Below, piece by piece: positions 34,041-45,372 of a stretch of 64,000 nt of DNA (position 1 is the stretch's first letter; every line of letters starts with the position of its first letter). Origin of the DNA: Melampsora larici-populina 98AG31 (Eukaryota > Basidiomycota > Pucciniomycetes > Pucciniales > Melampsoraceae); contig NW_006768795.1 of the NCBI RefSeq assembly GCF_000204055.1, forward strand, positions 212,556 to 276,555. Reading direction: 5' to 3'. The position numbers were made by a program, and so were the translations under genes. A model generated the notes under the pieces. That model was given only the letters and a program-made list of their open reading frames with translations. It was not told the origin of the DNA and made no database searches.

Positions 34041-36446
34041 GAGAAGTAAGAATTCAAAAACCGGTCAACAGGAATTAACTTGAATTACTAAACTCTTGAT
34101 GACTGATGATGATGATTGATGATGAGTAAGCTATGAATCTGATGATTGATGGTTGAATGCTTCTTGTTAAAAGTCGATTTTGGCTTACAGAGTGGTATTT
34201 CTTCAAGTCTTTTAAAATTCTTAATTCTATTTCTACCCTCGGCCCCGGTTTTCTCCACTTCATCGGATTCGGATGTTTGGTCTCAATTCAAACAATTAAA
34301 ACAAGCCTTATTCTGTTTCTAATTCTAATTCCTCTTGCCCTTCACCACTTCATCACACACACACTCATTTGTTAATCAAAGTACAAAAATTAACCATCCA
34401 TAAACTCACCAAAGCTTATTCTAACGATCGTGATCTCTAGTCACTTGAATCTCAGTACCGAGCATATTTGCTACAGAAAATCATCCATATTTGAGTAACA
34501 CTTTATGAGAAGAGAGTGTGATTCGGAACTTCAGATTGACTCTTTACACGTTCTTGCTGTATAAACTTACAATTGATGGCTTTGTGATCAAAAGAAAAGG
34601 AACTCAGAACTGTGAGGCTTGCTTTAGCTTCACAAAAGGCTTGCTCTACATCCATATCTGCATACATCCAGAAATCAGGGTGGTATGTACAACATAAATA
34701 ACTCAATTTTGTATTCCACACAAATTATAAAAGATGGTTTGCAAATTTATACTGGATTCACTCCTAGGGCTTAACCGACTGTTTTCCTTTACAAAGTTTC
34801 AATTCTGAGTTCTTGGCCTGCTCCTCTCTACTCAGATCTCAACTTTCACTACACCTTACCCATCTTGATCTCAATCAACAATTTATGACTATTGTATTTT
34901 ACTTCAACCAATTCATGGTTGTTGACTGGTTTTGTGAATCTCAATATTTAGGTCTTTCTTTTGAATGTTGTTGTGGAAGAGATGGACAAAAGTTTAAAGT
35001 TGTATTAACAAAAGATTAGATATGTTGTAATGAACTAATAAGAAGACTTTAGAATCAAAACAAGTCAAACATCATAGCATAAGACACAAATAATACAGAT
35101 AAAAGGGTTATAAGAGAATTTTTGTTGAAATTCAAGAGGCTGGAAGCTGGTTACTAATTTTATAAAGTTGTATGATGATTGTATAAAGAATTATGTGCTC
35201 TTTGATGTGATTATGTTTCATATTTTTTCTTCATCTTTTACAATCTGTAGTTTTATTCATTGCCATTAGTTTACTAAATTAGTACCAGGTCAGTTAAATC
35301 CACACCTTTGAAATAATGAGATATTTAGTTAGTATTGTAGCTTTGGGAATAATACTTATATTACAGTACTTCTATAGTTTTGTTCTCTTAAATTGACAGG
35401 AATAATACTCAAGCCTAAGGTGTTGAGGCTGGTAATTAAAATCAGACACTCAGTTCTCTTCTACCAGTTGCTTTCAGGGTTGAGTATTGTTGAGTAATAC
35501 TTTGACATGTGTCCTCTGAGTGATTCAAAACAAATACAAGTAATCTTACAATAAGATATTTATTGTGGGCTCTAGAAGAGAAGTCTTCAGACATTTCTAC
35601 TATTTATTTATTAGTAGCTATACTTTTCACACTCTATATCACACCTGTTGGATAATTAGCTCTACAACAGTGGATGTAGAAATATGGGAGTTAGCAAGAG
35701 CACAGGTACTTGAGGTAGTGTAAAGGCACATCTCCATTTTTTGGAACATACTTGAATTTGGGTCAATTGGTTGCACTTGGAGGTGTTGTCTTATTGACAC
35801 CAGGCTGTTTTGTCATCTGGGATGAACAAATTTAATCTTAATCAAATAAATTAGACATGAGTTTTTCTTTCAATATCATCAGTTCACAACTCAAACATCA
35901 TGTGGGGCATCTTGGTGATCAAGACTGGGATTTCAGGGTGATAAAATGTCATCCCTTCACGGTTACCATCCTATCATTGCTGTAGGCACTGAATAGTGCA
36001 TTATAAACCATTGTTTGATCAGGAAGAGCATTGATTTTTGAGAACAACAGTACCTTGACATCAATTATCTACGTTTGCTTCTGGGTTATCAGCATGCATT
36101 GATTGGGCAAATTTTGGCTCCTGTAACAGAAAGTAAAGAGAGAGAAGATCAGAGACATGCAATCAAGAAGGTTTAGATGTTGCTCACATTGATCTGCTTT
36201 TTATTTTTCTTGGGTGACTTTGAATGTTGGATTTTTGCCCAAGATCTTATTTCTTTATTTCCTCCGCTCATTCCTAGCCATTCCTTGTCCAAACTCCTTG
36301 TAAACTTCACTATCATTGATACTTTTGGGGCAAGTCTTCCCAAACTCATAACTGCCAAGAATTTAACCATCATAAATTCATCTTCCCCTCTCTTTCAGCC
36401 TCTTCAAAAAGATCTTGACAGCTTGGATAGTTCTTCTTGGCATTGA
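34041..36446. other. Intergenic region, no supported gene
   Basis: AT-rich with short frames only. About 35210-35600 is a diverged copy of sequence at about 57990-58380 and may be a solo LTR or another dispersed element. The frame at 36177-36446 has no recognised domain. Confidence 0.4.
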
Positions 36447-36539
36447 TACAATCAATTTCAGAAAGCTTGGAAACATTTGCCCGCCAAATTTGAGTAAATT
36501 GGCGCGGAATTCTTTCCAAGCTTTGTGCAATTGACTGTA
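36447..36539. repeat. 93-bp palindromic MITE, pogo-like family copy 1
   Basis: Starts TACAATCAA and ends TTGACTGTA; the arms pair along most of the length around the centre AAATTTGAGTAAATTGGC. Related to 37996-38088 in length, termini and centre (TTTGCCCGC...AAATTGGCG). Flanking TA and a TACAGTCAA-type end suggest a Tc1/pogo-derived MITE; that link is inference. Confidence 0.7.
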
Positions 36540-37995
36540 CCAATGGAAACCTTCAGCTCACTGATTTCAACATTCTTGAGCTCAAAATTGAATCATCAAG
36601 TCTAAAGTGTGAGAAACCAATTGAGTCAGCAGATCAATCTTGTGTCAAAGTTGACAGATTCTTTTTGTAAAGCAGGCATAGTGAATGTGGTTGGAGTTGT
36701 GTTGGTGGAAACTTGGGAATGAACTATTGTTGTGAGGCTGTGGAGATGTGCTGCATTGACAAGGAGGGAGAGATGTTGCAGGTAGATTGTGAGCTTGTTG
36801 CAGTGATTGCAATTTGAGAATGTATTCTTGATCTTGACTGGTGCAGGGATCTGAACATCATTCCTCAGGGCAATTACCCAAATTTGGAGGTTTATCTGGG
36901 AAAAACACACCTATATGGAAAAGCTGTTTGTTTCCTTCATGACCATATTTTCTTCTAATACATGTACTCCTTCTTTTGTAGATCCATCAATTTGAGTGTG
37001 TGTGTATCAAAGGATGAAGATTTTAAAAGAGTTGGAACTCTTCAAGCCTCTAGTCACTAGTGTGTGTGTCTATTTGAAGCAAATAGAAAAATACGCGGGA
37101 AGAAATGGGTGAGACAGTACAAAGGGTTTATGGAGATATCTTTGATTGAAAAGTGTCATCAACGTGCACCTCAAACGTGGCACTGGTATTCTTTCCGATC
37201 TCCGGAAATTCCTCCACATCCTTTTCTCACGTCCATAGCTTTGCATCATGATCATCTCTCTACTGAGCTTATACATACATGTCAATGTGGATTTTTCGCT
37301 ATAGAATTAGATTTGTTATAGTCACCGGTTTAAGTGAAAGGCTGTGAAAAGGCTTTGAAGCTTGAGGTTATGGTACTTATGCTCTCCATACTGATACAGC
37401 TGAGGATGAAAAAAGTATCGCCTGGTGTTATTCTTTGTTTTTAGTCAAACAAATATCCGCATCTTTGAATGTTGGATTAATCGGACGGAACAGCTATCAA
37501 CTAGCAGCTCAGCTCACTTTTGCGGCTACGTATGGCCGCCAAAGGAGTTTCGAATCAAGTTATGGAGCCATGAATCTCCAAGTATGTAAACACCTTCAAA
37601 TGCCCCTTGACTAACAGGGGCTACTTGTAGTCAGTCGATAAGAGATATATGTGTAAAACTCCGCAAATTGCTCAGCTACATGACTGATCGGTAGATCTCT
37701 TGCTATATTTGCTCGAATAAAGCTGATGAATTGTTGTAAACACTCGACAAGCATCGATCAGTCGATGATGGAGATTGAGCATTACCGCACAGAAACCATT
37801 CGGGATAGCAGTCTTTTTCAGAGATGCTGAGGTTGAGTGTTTGAAGTCATAGAACTTGAGATCACCTATAGATGCGTAGATCCCTGATCACCCTATCTTG
37901 GCGTCAGGGAAGAGGGATATCATTGGCGCTCGTCGGATTCTTACGCTTGTCGATCATTCTCTTCATCACTGACACCGAGCTGTCCTCATTCAAAC
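36540..37995. other. Intergenic region, no supported gene
   Basis: The frame at 37064-37321 (+) has no known domain, signal peptide or splice continuation. Nothing else recognised. Confidence 0.35.
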
Positions 37996-38088
37996 TACAG
38001 TCAAACCGGAAAAGCTTGACCGATTTTGCCCGCAAAACTCGAGCAAATTGGCGAGGAATTGGTGGCAAGCTTTTCCGGTTTGACTGTA
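37996..38088. repeat. 93-bp palindromic MITE, pogo-like family copy 2
   Basis: TACAGTCAAACCGGAAAAGC at the left end is mirrored by GCTTTTCCGGTTTGACTGTA at the right end, a perfect 20-bp inverted repeat starting and ending at TA. The centre TTTTGCCCGCAAAACTCGAG is shared in diverged form with copy 1. Confidence 0.8.
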
Positions 38089-38456
38089 ACTTGTAATGCT
38101 GAAGAAACCTCACGGTGGGAGTATGAGGCAGTGTTGTTGACACGCAAAGCAACGAATCAGCTGCATACTTTTTGCTGTACACGAGAAACTAAGGCCCAAG
38201 TTGCAAAAGTCCTTGATGACCGAACTCTTAGTTTTCGCAGCAATCTTTCTGCCTGAGCCGATTGGGTATGTAAGCTTGAATAGGTATTGCTGGTATTTAT
38301 TGTGAAAGATGTTTCCTTTGTTAAAAAAAAAGAGAGCTTGTGACCAAGATTCCCCGACTTAACCCTACATGCAACGTCAGGAAGATTGCTGAGGAAGCGC
38401 GGCTGAGCGATGCCCCGTAACAAGACGTCATGTAACACGGACCACCTTGATCCGCA

Positions 38457-38481
38457 ATGCTGATGCTGATGCTGATGCTGA
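38457..38481. repeat. (CTGATG)n microsatellite
   Basis: Four consecutive GCTGAT units in the 5' flank of the zinc-finger gene. Confidence 0.7.
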
Positions 38482-38786
38482 GTGATTTCCTCCTCACCTC
38501 ACCGATCAACCTTTCCCTTGTCCCTAGGCTTCAACCCCTATATATCAACCTGATTCTCAACCGTTTCAATCTACTACTTTCCAATCACACACTCGTATCA
38601 TCCTATACTCACTCATCTTGACAAATCTTCAACTATCAACATCTTTAGTCTCATTCATCCTCCCCGTCATTCCCTGTCGTTCTCCTTGATCGAAGTTAAC
38701 CCCTTTCTTACTTCTTTCATAACGAGTCGGTCTGGTGATATTTCTCATTCTTGTCTGTCAACCATCAACCATCTCTTGTCTTAAAA

Positions 38787-40000
38787 ATGCCCCATCCAAG
38801 TGCAGCTAATGCAGAAGAAGAGGGCTATGTTCTAGTACCCGTGATGTACTACACAGTTCATTTGTTGACCGATGACGACGGTAAACCTTTGCTATGGGAT
38901 CCGAAACATGCTGCTGAGTACACTGCTAGAGGAACACAACTAGAGGCAGCTTACCGTGCAGCCGCCAACCGATCATCGAGTAAGGCTACGGAGTATTATC
39001 ATAGCGGAACACGATTCCGATTCGAGGGAGCCCAACGTGTGCCTGCCCATCAATCATCGAGTAGGGCTGCTGAACACAATATTAGCGCAATGCGACTCGA
39101 CGAAGTCCAACGTGCAGCCAGCAATCGATCATCGAATCAGTCTGCTGAGCAAGGTGTTAGCGCCATGCAACTCGACAACCAACCTCCAACCGCCACTCGA
39201 TCATTGAGTAAGTAAACTGATTCTTTCTGATATGCGAAACAAATTTTGACACATCCTTTCTATCCATAGTTTCAAATGATCGACAACACCAAATCGATCA
39301 ACCACTACGTGAGTGATATGATCTCTTCGATCGATGTCTTTCAAGCTCAACTCTCTGACTTTCTTTCTCTTTGTGGGGTTCGTTCACAGCTCTGTCATAT
39401 ACCTTCGAACAAATCTCTTCCTGTGCTTCACAACCCACACCACAACATCTGAAGATACCCTCTCCATCAGATAGCACAAGAGTCATCAAAGAAGAAGAAA
39501 TCCTTGTTTACTGTCCGCAATGTCATAAAGGCTTTACTAAAGTTTATAATCTCAAACGACATCTTACTACCGTACATAGATCTAAGAAAGAACTTGGAGA
39601 GGCCGGTAAACTGTGTAAGTACTCTTTAAGTCTCAATTTCGATGGATATCGCTTTTGACTGACTGGCTCTTGCTCCGATCAGCAGATTTGTGCAAGTTGA
39701 ACGGATGTACAAAGGCTTATAAGAACCCATCGGATGCAGCACGTCATCGTAAAGTGTGCACAACAAGCAAAGAAGATGCTGAGTATATCCAAACGTCAGT
39801 ATTTATCAAAGTGTTATATTTCAATTATATCTGTTCTAGTCGTGTTCTTCTTGCTTACCTTGACTTTTCGGGACCTGTTTCGTAGCTATCTGGCATCAGC
39901 GGGTTCTGCTTCAGTGGGTCCGCCCTCAATGGGTTCGCCATCAGCGAGTTCGTCTTCAGACTACTCATCAGATATACAGTTTTCTTATACAAGATCCTGA
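38787..40000 (+). CDS. C2H2-type zinc-finger protein
   Basis: Five exons, 38787-39207, 39270-39308, 39390-39614, 39686-39794, 39886-40000, 302 aa. Residues about 45-135 hold three imperfect repeats of about 30 residues, with cores AAANRSSSKATE, AHQSSSRAAE and ASNRSSNQSAE. A classical C2H2 finger follows, YCPQCHKGFTKVYNLKRHLT ending in TVH. The second finger, CKLNGCTKAYKNPSDAARHR, ends in KVC, so its last zinc ligand would be Cys (C2HC). The tail is Ser/Gly-rich. Two linked fingers suggest a DNA-binding regulator; the target is unknown. A TATATAT stretch lies about 250 nt upstream. The start was chosen as the ATG in the context AAAAATGCC. Confidence 0.72.
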
Positions 40001-40931
40001 ACTGTATGCGGAATCATCAAAATCAGTCCAATATATTAATTATTATCATCATCATCATCAAGAGAAGGCAACTACCCACTCCCAGTGATTATTGTTTATA
40101 CGATCACCTTTCAAAAAGACATGTAGCCTTTCTATGCCTCTGTAGCTGCCTTGTGTTTACCATTTCTTTCTGCTTACGGTTTGCTCTGCTTAGCTTCTAC
40201 TGTGATATCATCTCCCCTCTTCTGAACTTAGCTTGTTGAGTTTCTTTAACTCGATTGATATCTGAAGTATTCTACTTTATTAGTTTTAATGTCTTCTAGA
40301 TTTGTACTCAAAAAAAGGACAATTTCAAGTTCTGTGTAAGAAATCTTATGGTTTAATATCTTGTGTTTTTTTTGGCCGAGTTTATTTGATCACTTGAAGT
40401 TGTACAAGTAATATTGAATGTGTTTTGAATTCCGCAATGTATTGCCTTCCCCTGACATTCTGATGGGAGAAGAATGGCTAAAACCACAATATAGAGGAAA
40501 ATTAAACAATCCAACTCTTCCATGCAAGCAGTCTCCTGCTGAAATGGCTTTAGATCTTGTACCAGGTGATGTTAGCCCTGGTCCTGGATGGGATGAACAT
40601 ATACACATTCACTTTAGTATCACCCACTCGGTCTAACACGCAACACGGTAAAGTGTGTACGCAAATGGCCTCAACAAATTTTGGCTCAGGGTTTTTCCTC
40701 AGCTTTCTGAGAAGCCAACCTTTAAGCTGAAAAGAAACAAGACATCATTTTTTTTGGCAAATCTCACTTGGTCCAACATTCATGTGATCAAACAATTTTT
40801 TTCTGCATCATATAGAATTATATACCAATAAAATGAATGAACTTTTCTCATCATTACAAACAAAAACTTGAATCTTTTAATTATAAACGAAAATAAAGAA
40901 AAAACTACAAATAGATATCTATCAACCTATA
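40001..40931. other. Convergent intergenic region
   Basis: Between the zinc-finger gene and the large secreted-protein gene. The ATCATCATC run near 40050 is a short microsatellite. No gene is supported. Confidence 0.4.
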
Positions 40932-43615
40932 TTAAATCTCATCACCTGAATCATCTTTCAGAAGAGGTCGTCTAGATGAAGATCCCTCATCTGAATTTAC
41001 CTTTTTATCTGATAGATTTGATCCTTTTTTCCAAGATTTCCAACTTGAAAGTTTTCCAAGGCCAAGGTCAGTTTTACTACGTGAAAGAAAGGTTGAAGTT
41101 AAGCCGATTTTATCTTCATTTGATACAACAATCGGAGCTTTGGTATTTATGTGAAGCAAGTTAAACTTCTGAATCTTAGGCATAGGTAAAGGTAAAGGTT
41201 TAATTTTGTATGGTCCTTCTCCTCTTGAAATCTTCGCTACTGCTTCATTCATCCATTCTTCTTCAATAGAACCTTGCCAATCGACTAATTTTTCCGCTGG
41301 TATGTCTAGTGTACTTAGCTTGGCGCGACCCGCTCCATCTACTTTGAGGTATTTTGTAAACTCAGTAAGCATCTCAAAGTTCATACCATAGTAAAGCCAA
41401 CTTTTCGGTTCATTGTTTTTCCATTTCTTTAAAAGTTGTCCATCTTTACTTGTTGCAAACTTCAATCTCCTTCCTGCTTGTTTTATATAATCGTTGGGTC
41501 CTCTTGACTCTTCACCTTCAATAGGGCTTCTACCTAACAAATTCTCCAATTCGTCCAAGTGTTTTGGTGATAATGCTGCATATGAGGAAAGCATTTCGTT
41601 TCGATCGACATCTTTTGATGTACTGAAGGTAGGAAAGACTTCATGTAATTTTAAAAAAGATCCAAATCGAAACATATTCAAAACTTCATGACCGTTCTCT
41701 GGAGACGCGAAAAATCTCCTAAGAAGAACTTCTTGATGCTCTTTCCATCTATTAACTAGCATTGTATGAACTTCAGCACGTTTGATGGCCTTTGATTTGA
41801 TGTCAAACATTTCGGGTCCCAATTGTCTTGAAATTTTGAAAATCGCATTATCAATCAATTTAGGCTTTACACTTTTTACAATCTTCATTGTTTCTTGAAG
41901 CTTGGCCACTTGATCGAAACTTGGATGATCATATTTATCAAACGTTTTCAACGAATGAAGACCAAAAGCCTTATAACAATCATGTTCGATTAATTTTTCA
42001 ATATGCTGTATTTGCGTTTGAGTGACGTAATTGCCAGCATGATAAATTCCGGCTTCCCAGCCCTGTACCGAGCTTTTAACCCTCCAATGTTCGTTTTTGG
42101 CTTGTTGAATTGTAATCCAGGCAAGTAAGTGTTCCTCTCCTACGAATCCTACACCACTAACAATCTTGGCAGCTTCATCTATTTCTCTTTCTCGCTTTTG
42201 AAGCTCATTTCCAAGGTCAAAGTGTTTGATATCCTCTTCAACTTTAGAAAGAGCGGCGCCGAAAGCAGAAGATTGCATGTCCTCCCAAGTTGAAGGTGAT
42301 ACGTTATGGAGTTCTTGAGAAAAGCCTCGTACTCGATTCGCATATTCATCATTCATCAGAGGTAGAGCCGCCCAGGAAACTGGGCGCTTATATGATAACC
42401 ACTGAGGCAGCATAGCTTCCAATTTGTTCGTGTTTGATTTGATCTTCTCAATCACATCTTGATTGAATCCTCGAGGGAGACTCCTAAGTTCGGAAAACCT
42501 AGCTTGCGCGCTGAGTGCATCAATAATTTCGTGACTAGAAGCCTCATTTCCTTTCTCTACAGCTAGATTCAGAGCTTCCTGTACGTGTTCTATTTCAAGG
42601 ACCTCTTTCTTGGATTTGAGAAGAGACGCGACGTTTTGGCGACGAAGTCTTCCTTGAAGGTGCTGGATGGCAGCGAGAGAGCTGGGTCCAAAGTTTTTTT
42701 CTAGGTAGTTGTGTATCAAAAGAGCTTCTCCTGGTTTATAATTAGAGATTTTTTGGTAGGCTTCGGATGAGATGGATTCAGATTTGGTACCCAGAGCTTG
42801 ATGTTGAAAGAAAGCTGAGATCCATGAATGAAATTCACCATACCCTTTCTTCAAAAGTTCATATCTATGTCCAGCTTCGTCTGGAGTAAGATACTTGGTG
42901 ATAAGGCTTTGTGATTTTGAAAATTGAACTTTATCAAACTTTTGAAGAGATGAGAGTACACGCCAAGATTTATAACTTCTTTCTAAACTCCAAGTATTCT
43001 TGTCACCCATCACATCAAATATTTCGGCCAGAGCTCGAGTATAAACTCCTTGATAACTTCCGTCAATACCAAAAGTTGACATCAAACCCTTTTGGTACCA
43101 ATCTGCGGGATCTAGATTCGGATCATATTTAGAGGCTTCTGGGTGATCAGTTACGAGCTCGCCGATAGTCGGTTCGGCTTTGATATGAGTAATCGATGAT
43201 TCAGATGACCCGGCAGTAGAAGTCGACGGCGCATGTTCATATATATCACGGCCTCCTGGCTTCATGTCGGGCACTATGTAAGAATCATTCGTCAGTGCCT
43301 TGGACATTCGCCAATGAAAATGTATACACAAAAAATAGAGACAGTACCATCAGAGGACGGGCCATCGAATATTTTCGGCCCCATCATCGACCTGGTATCG
43401 GCCGATGAACCCGGTAAACTCATAGATCGTTCAATCTCATCCACGTCCTTCGAACCACCAGCATCATCTCTAACGAAATCAGATGCCTTCCGGAATGACT
43501 CGACAGGAATGCTTCGCTTGACCCATTTGTTAGCATCAAGTTGTTGAGCTTGCCAGAGTGGAGGGTGAAAGACCAAAAGGAGAGGAATTATACTGGAGGA
43601 AAATAATAAATGCAT
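40932..43615 (-). CDS. Large secreted protein of unknown family
   Basis: Two exons, 43348-43615 and 40932-43273, 869 aa. The N terminus MHLLFSSSIIPLLLVFHPPL with following QAQQLDANKW is a good signal peptide with cleavage after Ala. No membrane span follows. The body is hydrophilic, largely predicted-helical by eye, with few cysteines and many Trp/Lys/Glu. It ends in a basic Ser/Lys-rich, then acidic, tail (RPLLKDDSGDEI). No catalytic motif or known domain was recognised. In a rust, a lineage-specific protein of this kind would be a candidate secreted effector or wall protein; that is inference. A single short intron near the 5' end splits residues about 90. Confidence 0.65.
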
Positions 43616-45372
43616 CCTTGATATGATCCTCGCGGATTAAATCAAATGCTCTATCAGAGCAGCCGGTATGAAGAAGAGCACACGAAGTATTTTTGTGAAC
43701 AGAGCGAAAAGGATGAAGGAAACTGGTTGTTCCAAGTCGCCTGAGTTTTAGCTTACCACCATTTGTCAATCCTTCAGTTAATCCTTCTGTGTGATGCGTT
43801 TTAAGATCATACAGCTTAGTGGAGTGAAACCAAAACTGAATGTCTGAGCTATTCCAAAGGTCACATTTTTTCTCTTACCACTCGAAGATCACGATTATGC
43901 CGAATGATGAAGCAGAACATCAAGCGCAACAAGACAATTTAGTTCCAAAATAAAGAATCGATTGAATTACTCAAGTTAACCCCTGGTATTGCGCACGTCG
44001 TTAAGATTATTATCAGCTCACCGGATCAAACATACCTTTTCCAGGCCCAATCCTTTTCTCTCGGGGTCATAGAACGCAGTGGGTGCATAGTGCAAGACGG
44101 TCCACGTTTTAAATGGCTAAATGAATGTTCAAAGACTAATCGACATCGCCTTCTGATACATACTTGGATTAGGCAGTTAGGATGGGTGCAATTGATCTCC
44201 AACAGGTTTGACGATGATCTCTAGGATGTCGTCTCAGAGGTGGACCGATTGACACGAGTAAGTCTTGACTCTTCATGACTCAGCAAGCGTGGGGGTTTGT
44301 TTATATGTAATCACCCGAGTCTGATCCATCCCACCAGACAGAACGCAGGAGCCCAGCTGGCCTCAAACCACTTCTTTGCTCACTGCAGCTTGTTGATGAA
44401 CCTCTCCACGATGGGCATCCGGACGTTCTTTAGACTGGAGGAACATCTTAAGTTTCAAACCCAGGACCGATACCAATTTTTAAAGTGATTAAGTATCTCC
44501 TCAAAGGACCTTCAACTTCAACTCCTCAAAAAACCACTTTCCTCATCTCTCTCCTTCCTATCTAACACCGTACATTCTTATATAATACTCTTTGGAAATC
44601 TCTTTCAATCAACTATCTTGTATAATGAAAATTTCAATTGAAATTCATCATTATCATCATTATCATCATGATCATCCAGAGAGAAAAAAACACTTTGCTT
44701 TATAAAGAAAGAAAATGAGGAAAAAAAGAGAGAAAAGTAAAAAAAAGGAATTGCTGTGGGAAATATTATGAAAAAAAAAGATGCATACAAAAAAATAAAT
44801 AAAAAAATTTCATAAAAAAACCATTCATTACAAAAAAATAAATAAAAACAAAACAAAAAAGGTAGAAAAGAATGCGAGATTTTTTTTTCTTTAAAGATTA
44901 TGTAAAAGAAAAAAAGAACCAAAAAAGAAAAAAGAGAAAGAAAAGAATGTTTGCTCAAGTGATTTAATTTTTTTGTTGAAAAAAAAAAGAAAACCAAAAC
45001 AAATTAAATACAAAACCAAAACGAAACCGAAAACCCACACGCGAACACACTTATATACCCTCCATTTAAAATTTTCTTATATTGATTATTTTTTTGAAAA
45101 AACTCTATGTAAACATCCATGACTGAAAAATCCTATCCACTAAAAAATCCTCATCAACTAAACCTTCGTAGTAAACCTTCTCTACATGAAAAAACCTCTT
45201 CAAAGACGTTCAAACCCAAACCCAATAAACCATCCTCCCTCCCGTCCTTCTTCCAAACCGCTCCAAAAAACCCAAACCCAAAAGTGAAGAACAATTCATC
45301 ATATATCCACTTTTTATCCACAAACCAAAAAAAGTCCATCACAAAAACCCCATTCCATTCCGATGAATTAAT
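43616..45372. other. Intergenic region; low-complexity tract
   Basis: 44690-45110 is a poly-A/AAAG-rich tract that yields Phe-rich frames on the minus strand. A possible short exon at 44340-44487 (+) is not assignable to a protein. The frame at 45119-45475 (+) is antisense to the RasGAP 3' end. Confidence 0.4.

Noticed and set aside
33392..34057. Leu/Asn-rich 221-residue minus-strand frame
   Set aside because: Overlaps the FHA-encoding exon in another frame; the FHA frame has the conserved motifs.
44160..44487. Possible spliced gene end (exon at about 44340-44487)
   Set aside because: Good donor and acceptor-like sites, but no recognisable protein and no consistent upstream frame.
44605..44997. 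130-residue hydrophobic minus-strand frame
   Set aside because: Comes from an A-rich low-complexity tract; composition only, no family resemblance.
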